Shown: positions 48,055-59,600, counted from the stretch's first letter. The stretch: DNA of 64,000 bases from Antedon mediterranea (GCF_964355755.1 NC_092679.1:15304932-15368931), one strand, 5' to 3'. Translations and numbers: made by a program. Notes: generated by a model not told the origin, from the sequence alone.

Positions 48055-49860
48055 TATTATTCTTCTTTCTTTCTCCTCCATTTTTGTGTCTCGCGTATCT
48101 CAAAAACTTGTAAACATAACATTTCATAACTTTGTCAACATATGGGCATTTACGTGAAGTTGTGCACCTCCTATTTTGAATGACGTCAGAGTTGCGCAAC
48201 GTGACTTACGTGCGATTTTAAGATTTTTTATGATTGATCATAGGCTAAAAACCAAGCATAATTTTATTTTGACACTTTGTGAAAATTTAAGTCATATCAA
48301 GGGCGAACTTTTTGTGGATTAAAAATGCCATGTTTTACAAGACGTTACGCGCGCACGCGCATTTCTCCTCTATTTTTGTGTCTCGCTTATATAAAAAATG
48401 TGTAAACATAACATTTCATAACTTTGTCAACATATGGGCATTCACGTGAAGTTGTGCACCTATTATTGTGAATGACGTCAGAAATGCGTAACGTGACTTA
48501 CGCGTGATTTTATGAATTTCCCGTATTCAACATAGATTGAAAACCATATAACTATGTAAGTTGAAACTTAGCAAAAGTTTAATTTATATTTTGCGCTAAC
48601 TTTTTGTGCACTAAAAATGGCATTTTTTAAACGAAGTTACGCGCGCACGCGCATTTAAAATTTAAAATGCGCAAAATTAATTTCTAATCAACTTTCTACG
48701 CTGATCCTGACATTTTGAGCTTGTCAAAAATTCCCACGCGCGCGAACACTTTTACGCGCGTGGTCCGCACGTAGCGCTAAAAACATCTTTTTTAGCGTGA
48801 ATTATGTCTTTCCAGCCTTTTATAGTAATTTTATCAAATTTTAAAACAATTTAGACTTAAAATTACGTCATCCGAGCACGTCGAATTATACAATTTGTGC
48901 GTGTTTTTAAAGAAAAAATTCAAAAATTCGTCAAAATTATGCCTATTTTTAAACAGTCATAGATTCTAAACTACATGGAGAACTTTTTTTTACTTACATA
49001 TTCTGGAAGGTGATGAGTTGTAGATATCGGATCATTAATCAATATGGCTAACCGGACATTGTGACATCATCGTATGGCCACACGAATGTAAAATATAGGA
49101 TTTTTGTCTGTTTCGTTATTGCTCATCACATTAAATGGAGCGCATCTCCACTTATTCGTTGTTCATTTTCACCCCGATTTCAATATATTCTAGGTCAATC
49201 AACTATCTTTTGCATGAATTAAAAATTTTTTAATTTTTTTAACGTCATCATGCCTAAAAATTTAAATTACGTTGGTCATTAATTTCATCTTTACAGTAAA
49301 TTTTAATATGTTATAGCTCGTAAGAATAAAATGTGATAATCATGATTAAACGTTTTCAGGAAGCTATTGTATTGTAGATACAAAATCATGTGTAAATTGT
49401 GCCAATCGAATGTTGTGACGTCATCATATGGCCAGTTAAATAAAAAAAGTCGTATTTTCATCTTTTGCGTTATATTTCATTACATTTAAAAGAGCGCGCA
49501 TCAATATTTCACGTATTCAAATTTCTTCTACACGTTAATATGTTGTTGCTGAGATAATTTCATTCTGAAATTTCTACTTTTGCATTTCATTTTGAAACCG
49601 TCAAGATGTTAAAAATTACAATAAAATACGGGTCCCGTAATTTCACCTATTTTACACTGTTTGTGATATGTATACAGATTGTACTGTGTATACTATATGA
49701 CACAAAATAACAGAATTCAGAATTAACAACATATCATATTCTTCAGTTCAGGTCATAATGCCTTAATATTTTTCTGTGTGCAATATTCTAACGTATGACG
49801 TGCACGTGGCGTTTGTCGAGCGGATAACTAACTCGTCAAAGTGACGAGTTTCATGTCTAG

Positions 49861-50006
49861 TTAAGCTTGGTTCTCACTTGGATGCAACAACACCGTAGGC
49901 GCAACGTAAGTCAATTGACCAATCACATGCGACAGTTCGGATCACGAATAAAGCTTTAATTTGTTTAGATATAGATCCTAAAATGTTGGATGCTATCAAT
50001 ACTTAC
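49861..50006. mobile_element. MITE fragment, 'ACGCAACGCAAG' family
   Basis: TTAAGCTTGGTTCTCACTTG at 49861 and GACCAATCACATGCGACAG, ending near AAAGCTTTAAT at 49950-49960. It abuts the Helitron-like 3' end exactly. The bases from 49965 to the exon are intron. Confidence 0.5.
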
Positions 50007-50244
50007 ATTGTCTATGCTCCTAACAATCAATGGACCGATAAAGCAGGCGGGGCATGCCAGTGATGTCACACTCCCAGCGATAACCCCTGAATGACCTTTA
50101 GATATTTCCATTATATTCGGAATGACACTTGATGTGTAAAATCCAAGAAAACTATAAATGCTACAGTAAGAAAAACCACTGAGGTCGCTGGGCTGTGTTC
50201 GACAAAGCAAATACAAATCAGACACAAAGAAGGTATTCCCAAAG

Positions 50245-51169
50245 CTAAATAGAATAGAAACACAAAATTAATAAAACAAAAAAAAATTGCTCAGTGGTTT
50301 GAAATAAGGTTTATTGGGTAAGACACAATTAACGAATTTCACGTCATAACATATCTTTGATCTATGTTGTACGATTGGATACATAAATTGATAGTAAATG
50401 CGACGAATAATGGAAATTTTACAAATTTTAAAACCGAGCACTGTGGAATAAATCTGCTTTAAGTTCTGTAACCTTATGTGATGTGCCCATATGGACATGA
50501 TGCCATATCACTACCATAATATTTGAGCATATCACTACCATATTTGGGCACACCACACTAGTTTGACAGTGTGGACAGAGCTTTAGAACATTTAGTACAC
50601 TACACAAAATATCTTGGATTTGTGGATCATGGAAAACTGAACAAATGTCCTCTCGATTGATAATAAAATGTCATGCATGCGTTTATAAAAAAAAATGATT
50701 ATGTCTTCCTTTTCCAAAAGATTATCAAAATTCTTTATAATAACAAAACTCTGATGTCTTCGACGATGTACTTGTTCTCTGCGAACCATATAAAGCTTGT
50801 GTTTCTACTAGGACACAACGCAATGACGTAGACGCAACGTATCGACGAAAAGTGCCGTAAGAACATAACCGTGCGTGTCGGAAACCGCGACTTAACAGTG
50901 GTGCCGTAGACGTATATAAGTGAAGTGGAATCTAGTTCCGAAAAACTAGGGATTTATATTTATTTATATTACATTTCGTTGTTTCGTACCCATATTGTGT
51001 ATTACATTTCTAATTGTACTGTATCACAATTAATCATCATTTTATGAATATTTAAGGATTTCGACTTACCGATTTCATACAAGAACTAGAAAGCCACTCC
51101 GAGAGGGCATACCTCCGCCTACTGTAAAATTCTCCTACATAAGATTTCTCCGGTAAAAAATATATATAT
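50245..51169. other. MITE-rich stretch upstream of the SLC17 pseudogene exons
   Basis: A MITE of the AGCTCTGTC family occupies about 50465-50585 (TGTGATGTGCCCATATGGAC ... TGTGGACAGAGCTTTAG). A fragment of the 'ACGCAACGCAAG' family occupies about 50790-50935 (CTACTAGGACACAACGCAAT). No further SLC17 exon was found. Confidence 0.5.
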
Positions 51170-51640
51170 ATATATTTGTGTGTGTCTTAATGCTGTTTGT
51201 GATTTAGGCTAATTTCATTATAAGCATGTGTATGCGAGTTTGGTGTAATGGTTATGTAACAAGCCTTTCAGTTAACAATAGCTTCAGTTGACTAACAATA
51301 GAACAGCAACGCGAAAATCAAACGAGTGAATTTGAAAAGAAATAGGTTTTTTAAACTACTCGCATCAAAAAATGAGCACATTAAATCTAATTATGTTTTA
51401 AAATTACAAATCACAAATTATAACTCTTGCCTCTTGTTAAAAAATGTTAACGTTTTTTGGACAAGTAGTTCTCGAGAAAATGCAATTTCAGTTTACAATT
51501 GTTACTTTAAGACTGCTCGCCGGCTTTTGAAAAATTCTGTCCTATCTTTTAACACTAGCAGGTCTAAAAAAGTATACTAAAAAGTGGTCCAGAATTGGGT
51601 CTGTGGTCCCAAAAGGTCCCAAAATTTAATGGAATGGTCC
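51170..51640. repeat. Dispersed repeat, copy 1 of 3
   Basis: Landmarks GAGTTTGGTGTAATGGTTAT (tRNA A-box-like), AACAATAGAACAGCAACGC, CAAGTAGTTCTCGAGAAAAT and CTATCTTTTAACACTAGC recur at 53512-53800 and 54030-54600. The tRNA-like start suggests a long SINE. A TA tract at 51160-51173 precedes it. Confidence 0.6.
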
Positions 51641-52230
51641 TTGACCACATATCTATCTGTCTATTCATTTTGGTAAAGATCTTGTAATTAATTTTTGAGT
51701 AATCCTGCTAACAAACAAACAAACAAATGAAAGCACTCAGAAACTGAGTGAAGTACTTGGCAAAATATATCCACTGACTCGGAGCATGTTGAAAGATAAT
51801 TTGTTTTGCTTTAGGTATTAGCTTTACATTGTTAAAATCCTGCTGGGGTTAATAACTTGTTTAAATAATTTTTGGATACAAACAACTCCGGCATTGCAAT
51901 AATGATCTTTCTAAAATCAAGATTGACCAGAATAATGATCGAAGAGTGTCTTGAAGCTATGCCGATTTGCGGCGCCTCTGCCTTAACCCATGTAGTAAGC
52001 TTAACCGGTTGACCAGTCGACTAATGTTTTGGTCCATATCAGAGAATATGTCCACGTTAAAAGAAGACAGAATGCGTGCTATTTAATATTTCGTACGAAA
52101 GATAAGCTTTTGTGACAAACAATATATCAATTTACCTGAAAATCAATAGGCTTGTTCTGTAAGTATATACCTATGTACAGAATGAAATAAGGAAGGACAC
52201 ACACTGGTATTAACAAAACTAATTATCAAC
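51641..52230. other. Gene-free stretch
   Basis: An (AAAC)n tract lies at 51710-51726, and a short CTTGGCAAA motif like the satellite at 54.7 kb. Otherwise nothing was recognised. Confidence 0.35.
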
Positions 52231-53454
52231 TATTACATAAAATTTCTTTTTGAACAACCAAAAATAGTATAAGCGAACTTACAGTACGTTTCGAAACCTA
52301 TCAGGTTTCATTCTCAACTGGCGTTTCATCGTCTAGCGTTGTTAATCCCATGACGGCGATGAGTTGGTATAGCGCCACCAATAGGTCCAAAAGGACGTGC
52401 CCCCTTCTCCAATAGTTGATCATAAACAACACCATTCCTTTTTTGGACATTCTCATAACACTACAAAGCAACCGATCATTAACAACTTCAGTCTACAGAA
52501 AACCGACACACACAGATCAGTATTTAAATTTCAAGTCAAATCACCCATTACAACACAAACTCAGTGTTATTAATACGCTTGTGGACAGATGTGAAAACAT
52601 AGTTTCAACACCTGAAGGACAGAAACAGGAAATGGACCACATCAGACAGGCTTTGAAGAAATGCGACTACCCAGATTGGACATTCAAGAAGGTAGAAAAA
52701 CAACGACTCCAAAAACAGCAACGACAGCTTGATCAAAATCGCAGCAAAGGTACAACATCTACTAAAGAAAAGTCACGTTGTAACATCGGAATCACATACA
52801 CAAAAGGTCTGTCTGAACGCATAAAAAGAGTATTCAACCAACATCAAATTGACACCTTTTTCATCCCATCTAATAAGATCAGGCAAAACCTCGTTCATCC
52901 GAAAGACCGCATCGAAAAAGACCAAGTATGCGGTTGCATCTACAAACTACAATGTTTGAACTGTCCACAAGCTTACATAGGGGAAACAGGGAGGGCTTTA
53001 AAAACACGCATAAAAGAACATCGCACAGACACAGAAAACAACACGGGAGGGATTTTAACCAGGGCTCAAAGATCGTCTACATCATCAATCATACATAAAT
53101 CTGCAATAACAGATCATGCACTACAACACAATCACCTCATTGATTGGAACGCTGCTATCCTTGAGAAAGAATGCAACACTCAAAAAAGGCAAATAAAAGA
53201 GTCGATCAACATCAGAAAACATGGAAAAATCATGAACAGAGATGAAGGAGCCCACGAATTGCCACACAACTATTGGAGAAGGGGGAACGTCCTTTTGGAC
53301 CTATTGGTGGCGCTATACCAACTCATCGTCGTCATGGGATTAACAACGCTAGACGATGAAACGCCAGTTGAGAATGAAACCTGATAGGTTTCGAAACGTA
53401 CTGTAAGTTCGCTTATACTATTTTTGGTTGTTCAAAAAGAAATTTTATGTAATA
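52231..53454 (+). mobile_element. Penelope-like element between 188-bp inverted arms
   Basis: The arms 52231-52418 and 53267-53454 are inverted copies of the same length (outer ends TATTACATAAAATTTCTTTT and AAAAGAAATTTTATGTAATA). The right arm is the natural 3' end, because the ORF continues into it. The left arm is its inverted copy joined at the 5' truncation point. Inverted partial ends are a known habit of Penelope-like elements. AATTATCAACTA occurs just before the left arm and again at about 53492, a possible target duplication. Confidence 0.75.
52416..53384 (+). CDS. Penelope-like ORF: RT thumb remnant and GIY-YIG endonuclease
   Basis: The frame is open from just after a stop at 52413-52415 to a stop at 53382-53384. 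The first codon is TTG, so there is no true start and the protein is 5'-truncated. Residues 5-60 (FLDILI, TSVYRKPTHTDQYL, SNHPL) match the end of a Penelope-type reverse transcriptase; the catalytic motifs are lost. Residues 172-202 (CGCIYKLQC ... AYIGETGRALKTRIKEH) form the core of a GIY-YIG nuclease with a Cys pair inserted, as in this class. No internal stop has accumulated, so truncation may be recent. Mobility on its own is impossible. Confidence 0.85.
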   Translation: MIINNTIPFLDILITLQSNRSLTTSVYRKPTHTDQYLNFKSNHPLQHKLSVINTLVDRCENIVSTPEGQKQEMDHIRQALKKCDYPDWTFKKVEKQRLQKQQRQLDQNRSKGTTSTKEKSRCNIGITYTKGLSERIKRVFNQHQIDTFFIPSNKIRQNLVHPKDRIEKDQVCGCIYKLQCLNCPQAYIGETGRALKTRIKEHRTDTENNTGGILTRAQRSSTSSIIHKSAITDHALQHNHLIDWNAAILEKECNTQKRQIKESINIRKHGKIMNRDEGAHELPHNYWRRGNVLLDLLVALYQLIVVMGLTTLDDETPVENET

Positions 53455-53511
53455 CCTATTCCACAAGCAGATGAAATTCTTCCAACAATAATTATCAACT
53501 AACAATAGTTT

Positions 53512-53800
53512 AATTTGAATAACAATAGAACAGCAACGCCTAAAACAAACGGGTGAATTTAAAAAGAAACAGGTTTTTTAAAACTACTCGTATGAAAAAG
53601 CCGGTACATTGAATCAACTTTTGTTTTAAAATTACAAATCACAAATTATAACCCTTGCCTCTTGTCCAAAAATGAGGTTTTTTGGACAAGTAGTTCTCGA
53701 GAAAATGTAATTTCAGTTTACGTGTTACTTTAAAACTGCTCACCGGCTTTTGAAAATTGTCTCCTATCTTTTAACACTAGCCGGTCTGAAAATAATATCA
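53512..53800. repeat. Dispersed repeat, copy 2 of 3
   Basis: It matches 51296-51580 from AACAATAGAACAGCAACGC to TTTTAACACTAGC. The 5' third is missing. Confidence 0.6.
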
Positions 53801-54029
53801 TTTTTGTTATTTGTGAAGTTATTAATAAACCAATTCTGTTGGTTTTCAATAGGCATGGTCTGAACGTATATACCTATCTACACCCTAAAATTGAGAACGA
53901 TAACTTAAAAACTGTAGGCGCTATCGTGCTAACAAACAAACAAACATACAAACATACAAACTAGCCTTCGCGCATAGCGCGATACTTGGCCAAATCAAAA
54001 TTGGCCTCCTGAATTGACCCAATTTTCAC

Positions 54030-54600
54030 CAAAAGTGTGTGTCTTATGCTGTGTGATTTAGGCTAATTTCACTTCAATCATGTGTATACGAGTTTGGTGT
54101 ACAGGTTATGTATCCAGCCTTTCAACGAACAATAGCTTCAGTCGGCTAACAATAGAACAGCAACGCGACAAACACACATGTGAATTTGAAAAGAAATAGT
54201 CATATATACTTTATTGTCCATTTAAAAAACAGAAATGTGATTTGAAAACTGGCAAAATACAAAAATATAAAATACAATTTACAAAAACACACACAAAAAG
54301 TTAAGAGGCTAAAAATGGTTAAAATTAGATAAAAATTATCGGTTACATTTTACCTTTAGGTTTTGTAAACTACTCGCATCAAAAAACCTCTATATTAAAT
54401 CTAATTCAGTTTTAAAATTACAAATCACAAATTATACCTCTTGCCTCTTGTACAAAAATGAAGTTTTTTGGAGAAGTAGTTCTCGAGAAAATGCGATTTT
54501 AGTTTACTTGTTAATTTAAGACTGCTCGCCGGCTTTTGATAATTCTGTCCTATCTTTTAACACTAGCAGGTCTGAAAATAATTTTTAAAAGTGGTTCCGA
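54030..54600. repeat. Dispersed repeat, copy 3 of 3, with an insert
   Basis: It matches 51170-51600, but about 150 bp (54199-54355, beginning TCATATATACTTTATTGTCC, resembling a LINE 3' tail) interrupt it between GAAAAGAAATAG and GTTTTGTAAACTACTCGC. Copy 1 shows the empty site. Confidence 0.6.
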
Positions 54601-54689
54601 ATTGGGACCGTGGTCCAGATTTTAACAAAAATTGGGCAGTGTCGTCCTTGCACCAGGTGACATGTATGGTAGAGTGATGACAAACAAAC

Positions 54690-54925
54690 AAACACACACA
54701 CACACCCACACAAACCGCACCGATCAACATACTTGGCCAATTTTCAATTTGGCCAAGTAACAAACAAACACACAAACCAAACAGATCAAAATACTTGGCC
54801 AATTTTCAATTTGGCCAAGTAACAAACACACACACAAACCAAACAGATCAACATACTTGGCCAATTTTCAATTTGGCCAAGTAACAAAGTAAATACTATA
54901 CTTGGCAAAATTCTTTTTGCCAAGT
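54690..54925. repeat. Hairpin satellite, about four 62-bp units
   Basis: The unit contains CTTGGCCAATTTTCAATTTG followed by GCCAAG, a near-perfect hairpin (CTTGGCCAA...TTGGCCAAG), with an AAACAAACACACA linker. The units lie around 54732, 54793 and 54854; the last, around 54900, is a variant CTTGGCAAAATTCTTTTTGC. Confidence 0.75.
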
Positions 54926-55198
54926 AACAAACACACGCTACCGATTACATATACCTCCTTGGCGAAGGTAAATAATGAAAAGCGAAAACAGAATGTTAAT
55001 TTGTATATACAGTATAAATATTTGTTGTTTGATTCAAACATGTACTACAAATGGAGAGAGGCATTATATATACCAATAGATAAAAGTTTTGGTTCTCTCT
55101 CCTTCATCTTTTTTTGTGTGTAATGTGTTATACCATATGGACAATTGTCTGAAATAAAAGTTGAATTGAATTAATCGTGGTTCTAAAATGACATGTTG

Positions 55199-55380
55199 AG
55201 CGATCAAATGGTTTATCTGTGGCTGCGACACGATCAATTCCACGCTCCTTGAGGACACCGCGCGCTGTGGAGAATATGTACAATATGGCATTTGTCGCAG
55301 CCAGACATAAGATCTAATGACTGTTACGAGTTCCTATCTTGGCAAGGAGAGTTTAATGTCCTGGTGTTAGATTGCCTTGC
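55199..55380 (+). repeat. Unexplained conserved block, partner of 34305-34485
   Basis: It matches the reverse complement of 34305-34485 (for example GCCAGACATAAGATC, GACTGTTACGAGTTCCTATC). Indels break the open frame that the partner keeps. It lies about 170 bases upstream of the TATA-like site at 55545. Confidence 0.45.
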
Positions 55381-55544
55381 TTAAAGCGTTTATTGTGTTG
55401 TTTATCGTCACCTGGACCTAACATTCACCCTAACAATAGGTGACGTAATACATGACGTTTTCTGTTAGAAAACTCATTATAATACAGGTGGAATTACGTC
55501 CATAACGAGTCTCATTTATACAAGCATTGTTAGCTGTGTAATTG

Positions 55545-55556
55545 GTATATATATAG
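55545..55556 (+). promoter_or_regulatory. TATA-box-like site of the receptor pseudogene
   Basis: TATATATATAGG lies upstream of a presumed non-coding exon that ends at a donor AACAAG/GTAAGA at 55702. The transcription start would be near 55580. This is inferred from position only. Confidence 0.35.
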
Positions 55557-55579
55557 GGTTAACTGTCGGCATATGTATC

Positions 55580-56400
55580 CTATTGGCTGACCTTTTGTAG
55601 CCAATTACTGAACTCCTGAAATATAGAGAGACTGCACCAGACTGTATTACTGTAAATCCTCGCTATTTATTTCCAAATATCGAGGTTCCAATAGCAAACA
55701 AGGTAAGATCATTATAATTACATTCTGTATATTTACAGTACTTGACGTGGTTTATTGGGGAAAAGCCAATGAGTCAAGTCAATGTAGTCACTCTTTCTAG
55801 TTTCTGGTAATAACGAAGTTCATATGTTATTTTGGCAGTAACTTCAAACTTCTAACGTGACCGACATACCTGTAATACATTAGGATAGTGAGACTTATTT
55901 GATAAGTTGGGTATATTATTTACTATTCCCAGTATATAGGCCTATATATTGTGTAGTACATTATGATCTACATCTTATATTGTTGAAATTGTAATTGACT
56001 GTTGATGGTCTTTCCGTTTGTTTTATAGACAATATTGTTTTGATGCTCAACCTACGGAAGTGCAAAATAAGATATAGAAACAAAACCCTACATCAACTAT
56101 TCTTATTGATGTTAACAGGAATATGCGTTTCATCCTATTCTGGTAAGTACCATAGATAAATTATAACTGCTAGAGGGTGAACTAAACGACAGCGAGTACT
56201 GCGAACAGAACATGGAATCCTAAAAATGGCCGCCGTGTATATGTTCAAAGTATTTAGTATAACAATAATGATCTAAAATATTATGAAGAGGCACATATTT
56301 TACAGTTTTTAAATAAAATTAACTCATTGTAATCTGGTATATCTTTATTGTCCCGAACACGCTACAGGGACTGTTTATCACCATCGCATTCAACACTAGC
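55580..56400 (+). pseudogene. Remnant of a second somatomedin-B/7TM receptor gene
   Basis: A presumed 5' exon ends at 55702. After an acceptor TTTATAG an exon 56029-56142 begins translation at 56043 with a signal peptide (hydrophobic LFLLMLTGICVSS) and ends at a phase-1 donor, exactly the design of the intact receptor's first exon at 41303-41399. Only 189 bases further on, 56332-56400 encodes IWYIFIVPNTLQGLFITIAF, nearly identical to TM7 of the intact receptor (IWYIFIILNTLQGLFIFIAF). The whole ectodomain and TM1-TM6, about 2.6 kb of coding sequence, are gone. It stands tail-to-tail with an SLC17 gene, as the intact receptor does. Confidence 0.75.
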
Positions 56401-56574
56401 TTTTTTTTCATCCGTGAAACGTTTTTTTTTCGTACACAAAATGTTTAGAAAGTACTATTAAACGGTCGTTTAATAGTGCGTACTATTGCACGCCATATGA
56501 CCCACAATCATCCAATCAAATAACAGTAATTTATTTAGGTGTTATATAATATAAAATAGACGCGAATCTCATTG

Positions 56575-56580
56575 TTTATT
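56575..56580 (-). terminator. Poly(A) signal of the SLC17-like gene
   Basis: AATAAA on the minus strand, 66 bases after the stop codon of the transporter. Confidence 0.5.
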
Positions 56581-56645
56581 ACTGGTACCGGTGGATCGGT
56601 TTATGTCATACTCTTGTAAAATTGCATCGTTTGCCTTGGTTTAGC

Positions 56646-59600
56646 CTATTCTTCGATAGCTTTGTAAGATTTCGTTTCGTGTTTAGCTAAGTTCTCATCT
56701 GAGCGTTTCTGTTCTGTTGCACTCCCAAATAACAAAAAAGTAAACATTCCAATTAGTCCTATTCCAGCAGTTATGTTAAACATCCAAGACCATTGCTTGA
56801 ATGTATTCTGAAAGTAGGTAAACATTTCATGATTAGCAGCGTATCCATGATTTTTCAATTACATGTCGTTGCTTTTTTTCGTTTTTAGTAGCAATCGCTG
56901 CATTTTTACATTTTCAGGTGCAAGTCGCTGCTTTTTTTCGTTTTTTAGTTGCATGTCACTACCTTTTTTCGTGTTTTAGTTGCATGTCGCTGCTTTTTTC
57001 GTTTTTTTTTTTGTTGCATGTCGCTGTTTTTTACTCTTTCAATTGCAATGAAGTCGCTGCTTTTTTTTGTTTTTCGTTACAATTTATTAATTTATTCATT
57101 TTATTTCTATACAATCAACTTTATGAAACAATCATTACTTACATTGTCTACAGTGAATGCTCCTAACATCATTGGACCAATAAAGCAGCCGGGGCCTGCA
57201 AGTGATGTCATAATCCCAGCAATAACCCCTGAATGACCTTTAGATATTTCCATTATGTTCGGTATGACACTTGATGTGTAAAATCCTAGAGAACTAAATG
57301 CTACAGTAAGAAAAACCACTGATGCACCCGAGCTCTCTTCGAAAACCCCAATACAAATCAGGCACAGTGAAGATATTCCCAAAGCTAAAAAGAAGTATAG
57401 AAGACACGATATTCACCATACTTTTCTTCAAAAATAGTTTATACTCTTGTAATAAAAAAAACGGTTTCAACATTAAACATGTATAGATACGACAATTATC
57501 GGCTGTCACGACAAACTTTTGATCGATTTAGTTTGAACTTAGAAGCATAGCACACTCAGTAAGTATTGTTATGGTGCCGCGTTTTTATTCATGGATGTTA
57601 TCGCCTGACACGAAATCAGCCAATCAAATTATACATAGGCATATTATTATTAAGTATGCCTAATTCTTACTTAGAAATGTAAAAAGCTTCCTTGTATTCA
57701 CGAGTGTCAAATATTTACGCTGGATAATAAAGTCTGCACATATTCCAGATGTTTGAACCACCAACAGCTGGAGAAGACCTGGCAAAGATGTTAATAATCC
57801 AGTCTACAAAATAGAAACCGAGAACTAGCTTTATACCTGCATCTGACCACCAACCGCTCTAACACCACTTATGTCAGCCAATATCCTATACAGTATATTT
57901 AACCACCATCATAAATGTTTTACTTACTGTTTTCAGGTCGAATCCTAAGATTACATTTATAAAAATCGGGCACTCGGTAAGAAGGAGCACAAGAATAAAA
58001 ATGAAAGCCCAATACGCAATGACTAAAGCCCATACTGCAGACGATGTAAATATCTTAAACCAGGCAATTGGTGTATTCTAAAAATAAAGAAGATTATTTA
58101 ATAGTAAAGTATAAACAATGGTTATACTCTCAATTCATGTTGAAGAAAGCTTTAGAGGTGCATACAGGTATAATGGATACTAGTCTAGTTAGTGTCTTTG
58201 TCCATGTTAGTCCACCGTTTTGATTTTTCAATTTATATCTATTAAACGCCAAATGTGCCAACATGTCTATCCTTTGAAATACAATTTAGAAATTAGATGG
58301 ATTAAATGGATTAATAATCTGATACCGTAAACATTAGTATTTCGAACTCAATCAAGAACGAATGCTAACCTCCCAAATCCGGCCCTAAATCTTAACGGCA
58401 CATGCGCAGAACAATTAAATGTGCGTGATTAATAGTAGGCATGTTAAGGTGCATATTTTAGGCAAATCCTTGTGATAACATTTTGAAACTTTGCACAGTT
58501 ATTCATTAGGGTGTCAAAAATATGAAATGGAAGGGTTGCACAAAATTTGGTCAGGGTAAAGCCGCCATTTTGGATTTCAAAATGGCGGACCTCAAATTTT
58601 AACTTGTCAGGTATATCTCTGCTAAAGAGGCACCTAGAGTTCTGATTTTAAATGCAAAATATATGGTAGTGGGGTCACTAAACATATTGGTATAATTGAC
58701 ATTTGATTGCATGGCGGCCATGTTGGATTTCAAAAATGGCGGACTTCAAATTTTCACTTTTCAGGTATATCTCTGCTAAAAAGGCACCTAGAATTCCGAT
58801 TTTAGGTGCAAATTATAATTATGGTAATGGAGTCACCAAACATATTGGTATAACTAACATTTTGATTGCATGGCGGCTATGTTGGATTTCAAAATGGCGG
58901 ACCCCCAAATTTTCACTTTTCAGGTATATCTCTGCTAAAAAGGTACACAGTGCTCTGATTTTAGGTGCAAATTATATGGTAATGGGTCACCAAATATATT
59001 GGTATTTAACTAACATTTTGATTGCAAGCTCAAAATGTTTCAGTACGGTACCTACAGTTAAAATTTTATGTACAAAGTATGATATGGTATTGAGGTCGAC
59101 AAACATATTGGTATAACGTCTTTGATTGCATGGCGGCCATTTTGAATGTAGCTCAAACCTGGTAACCACACAGCTCTGTACATCATAAATCACTCGTTCT
59201 GCATTTCCAGCGTCCAAGATCACAGTCGGTGTGTCACATCGAATTAAAACCTAATTTGTGACATCTGAAAGTTCCGGCAATGAACTCCAAACTGGACTAA
59301 ATGTGTTGCCGTCCTTCCTCCATCTCCAGTTTGCTGGGTCCTGTTCAACCCTGAATCCATCTAGACTGTTCTAGATAATCTGTGTCACTAACATCCCCTA
59401 CAGACAATGACATCGTCTCAAATTCCTTTCCTTGAACAGATGAAGTTGTATCACAACTGCTAAAGGAATGAAAGAACAAGCGACTGATGCTTGTGATCCA
59501 AGAGAAGTAATCTTGTGTATTGAGATATACTTCAAGTGCTTCCCCACTCCAAACTCGATCCAAAGCTCGTGGATGCCAGGTATTCTGTGGAAAGTTGACA

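Larger units (their letters stand above)
46363..49860 (+). mobile_element. Helitron-like non-autonomous element, outer
   Basis: The left end TTAGTTATCCGC (46363-46374) is the exact inverse of GCGGATAACTAA near the right end (49820-49831). The right end then has a hairpin AACTCGTC/GACGAGTT (49830-49850), a short spacer and CTAG at 49857-49860 followed by T, the layout of a Helitron 3' terminus. It has no coding capacity. It is interrupted by a sibling at 46424-48054. Internal modules of about 300 bp share ACATAACAT, TTGTCAACATA and ACGCGCGCACGCGC. Whether it is a true Helitron or the Helentron type is uncertain. Confidence 0.6.
45913..50244 (-). pseudogene. SLC17-like transporter pseudogene, two exons left
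   Basis: The last exon (46077-45913, acceptor CCTACTTCCAG) encodes NTFKQWSLMFKITAG to KSYKAIKD, and the one before it (50244-50007, donor GTAAGT) encodes LGI...GFYTSSVIPNIMEISK. Both align with the last two exons of the copy at 56646-57384. In the 50-kb exon two extra bases (GCATTTATAGTT against GCATTTAGTT) shift the frame just before GFYTSS, so the protein would be garbled. The earlier exons are not found between 50244 and 55200, where only repeats occur. Splice sites are intact, suggesting recent decay. The intron now holds two nested Helitron-like elements. Confidence 0.8.

Noticed and set aside
54690-54925. CRISPR-like array
   Set aside because: The units are contiguous hairpin satellites without unique spacers, in a eukaryotic context.
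58703-59116. 137-codon open frame with internal repeats
   Set aside because: The protein repeats are just the 165-bp tandem units read in frame.
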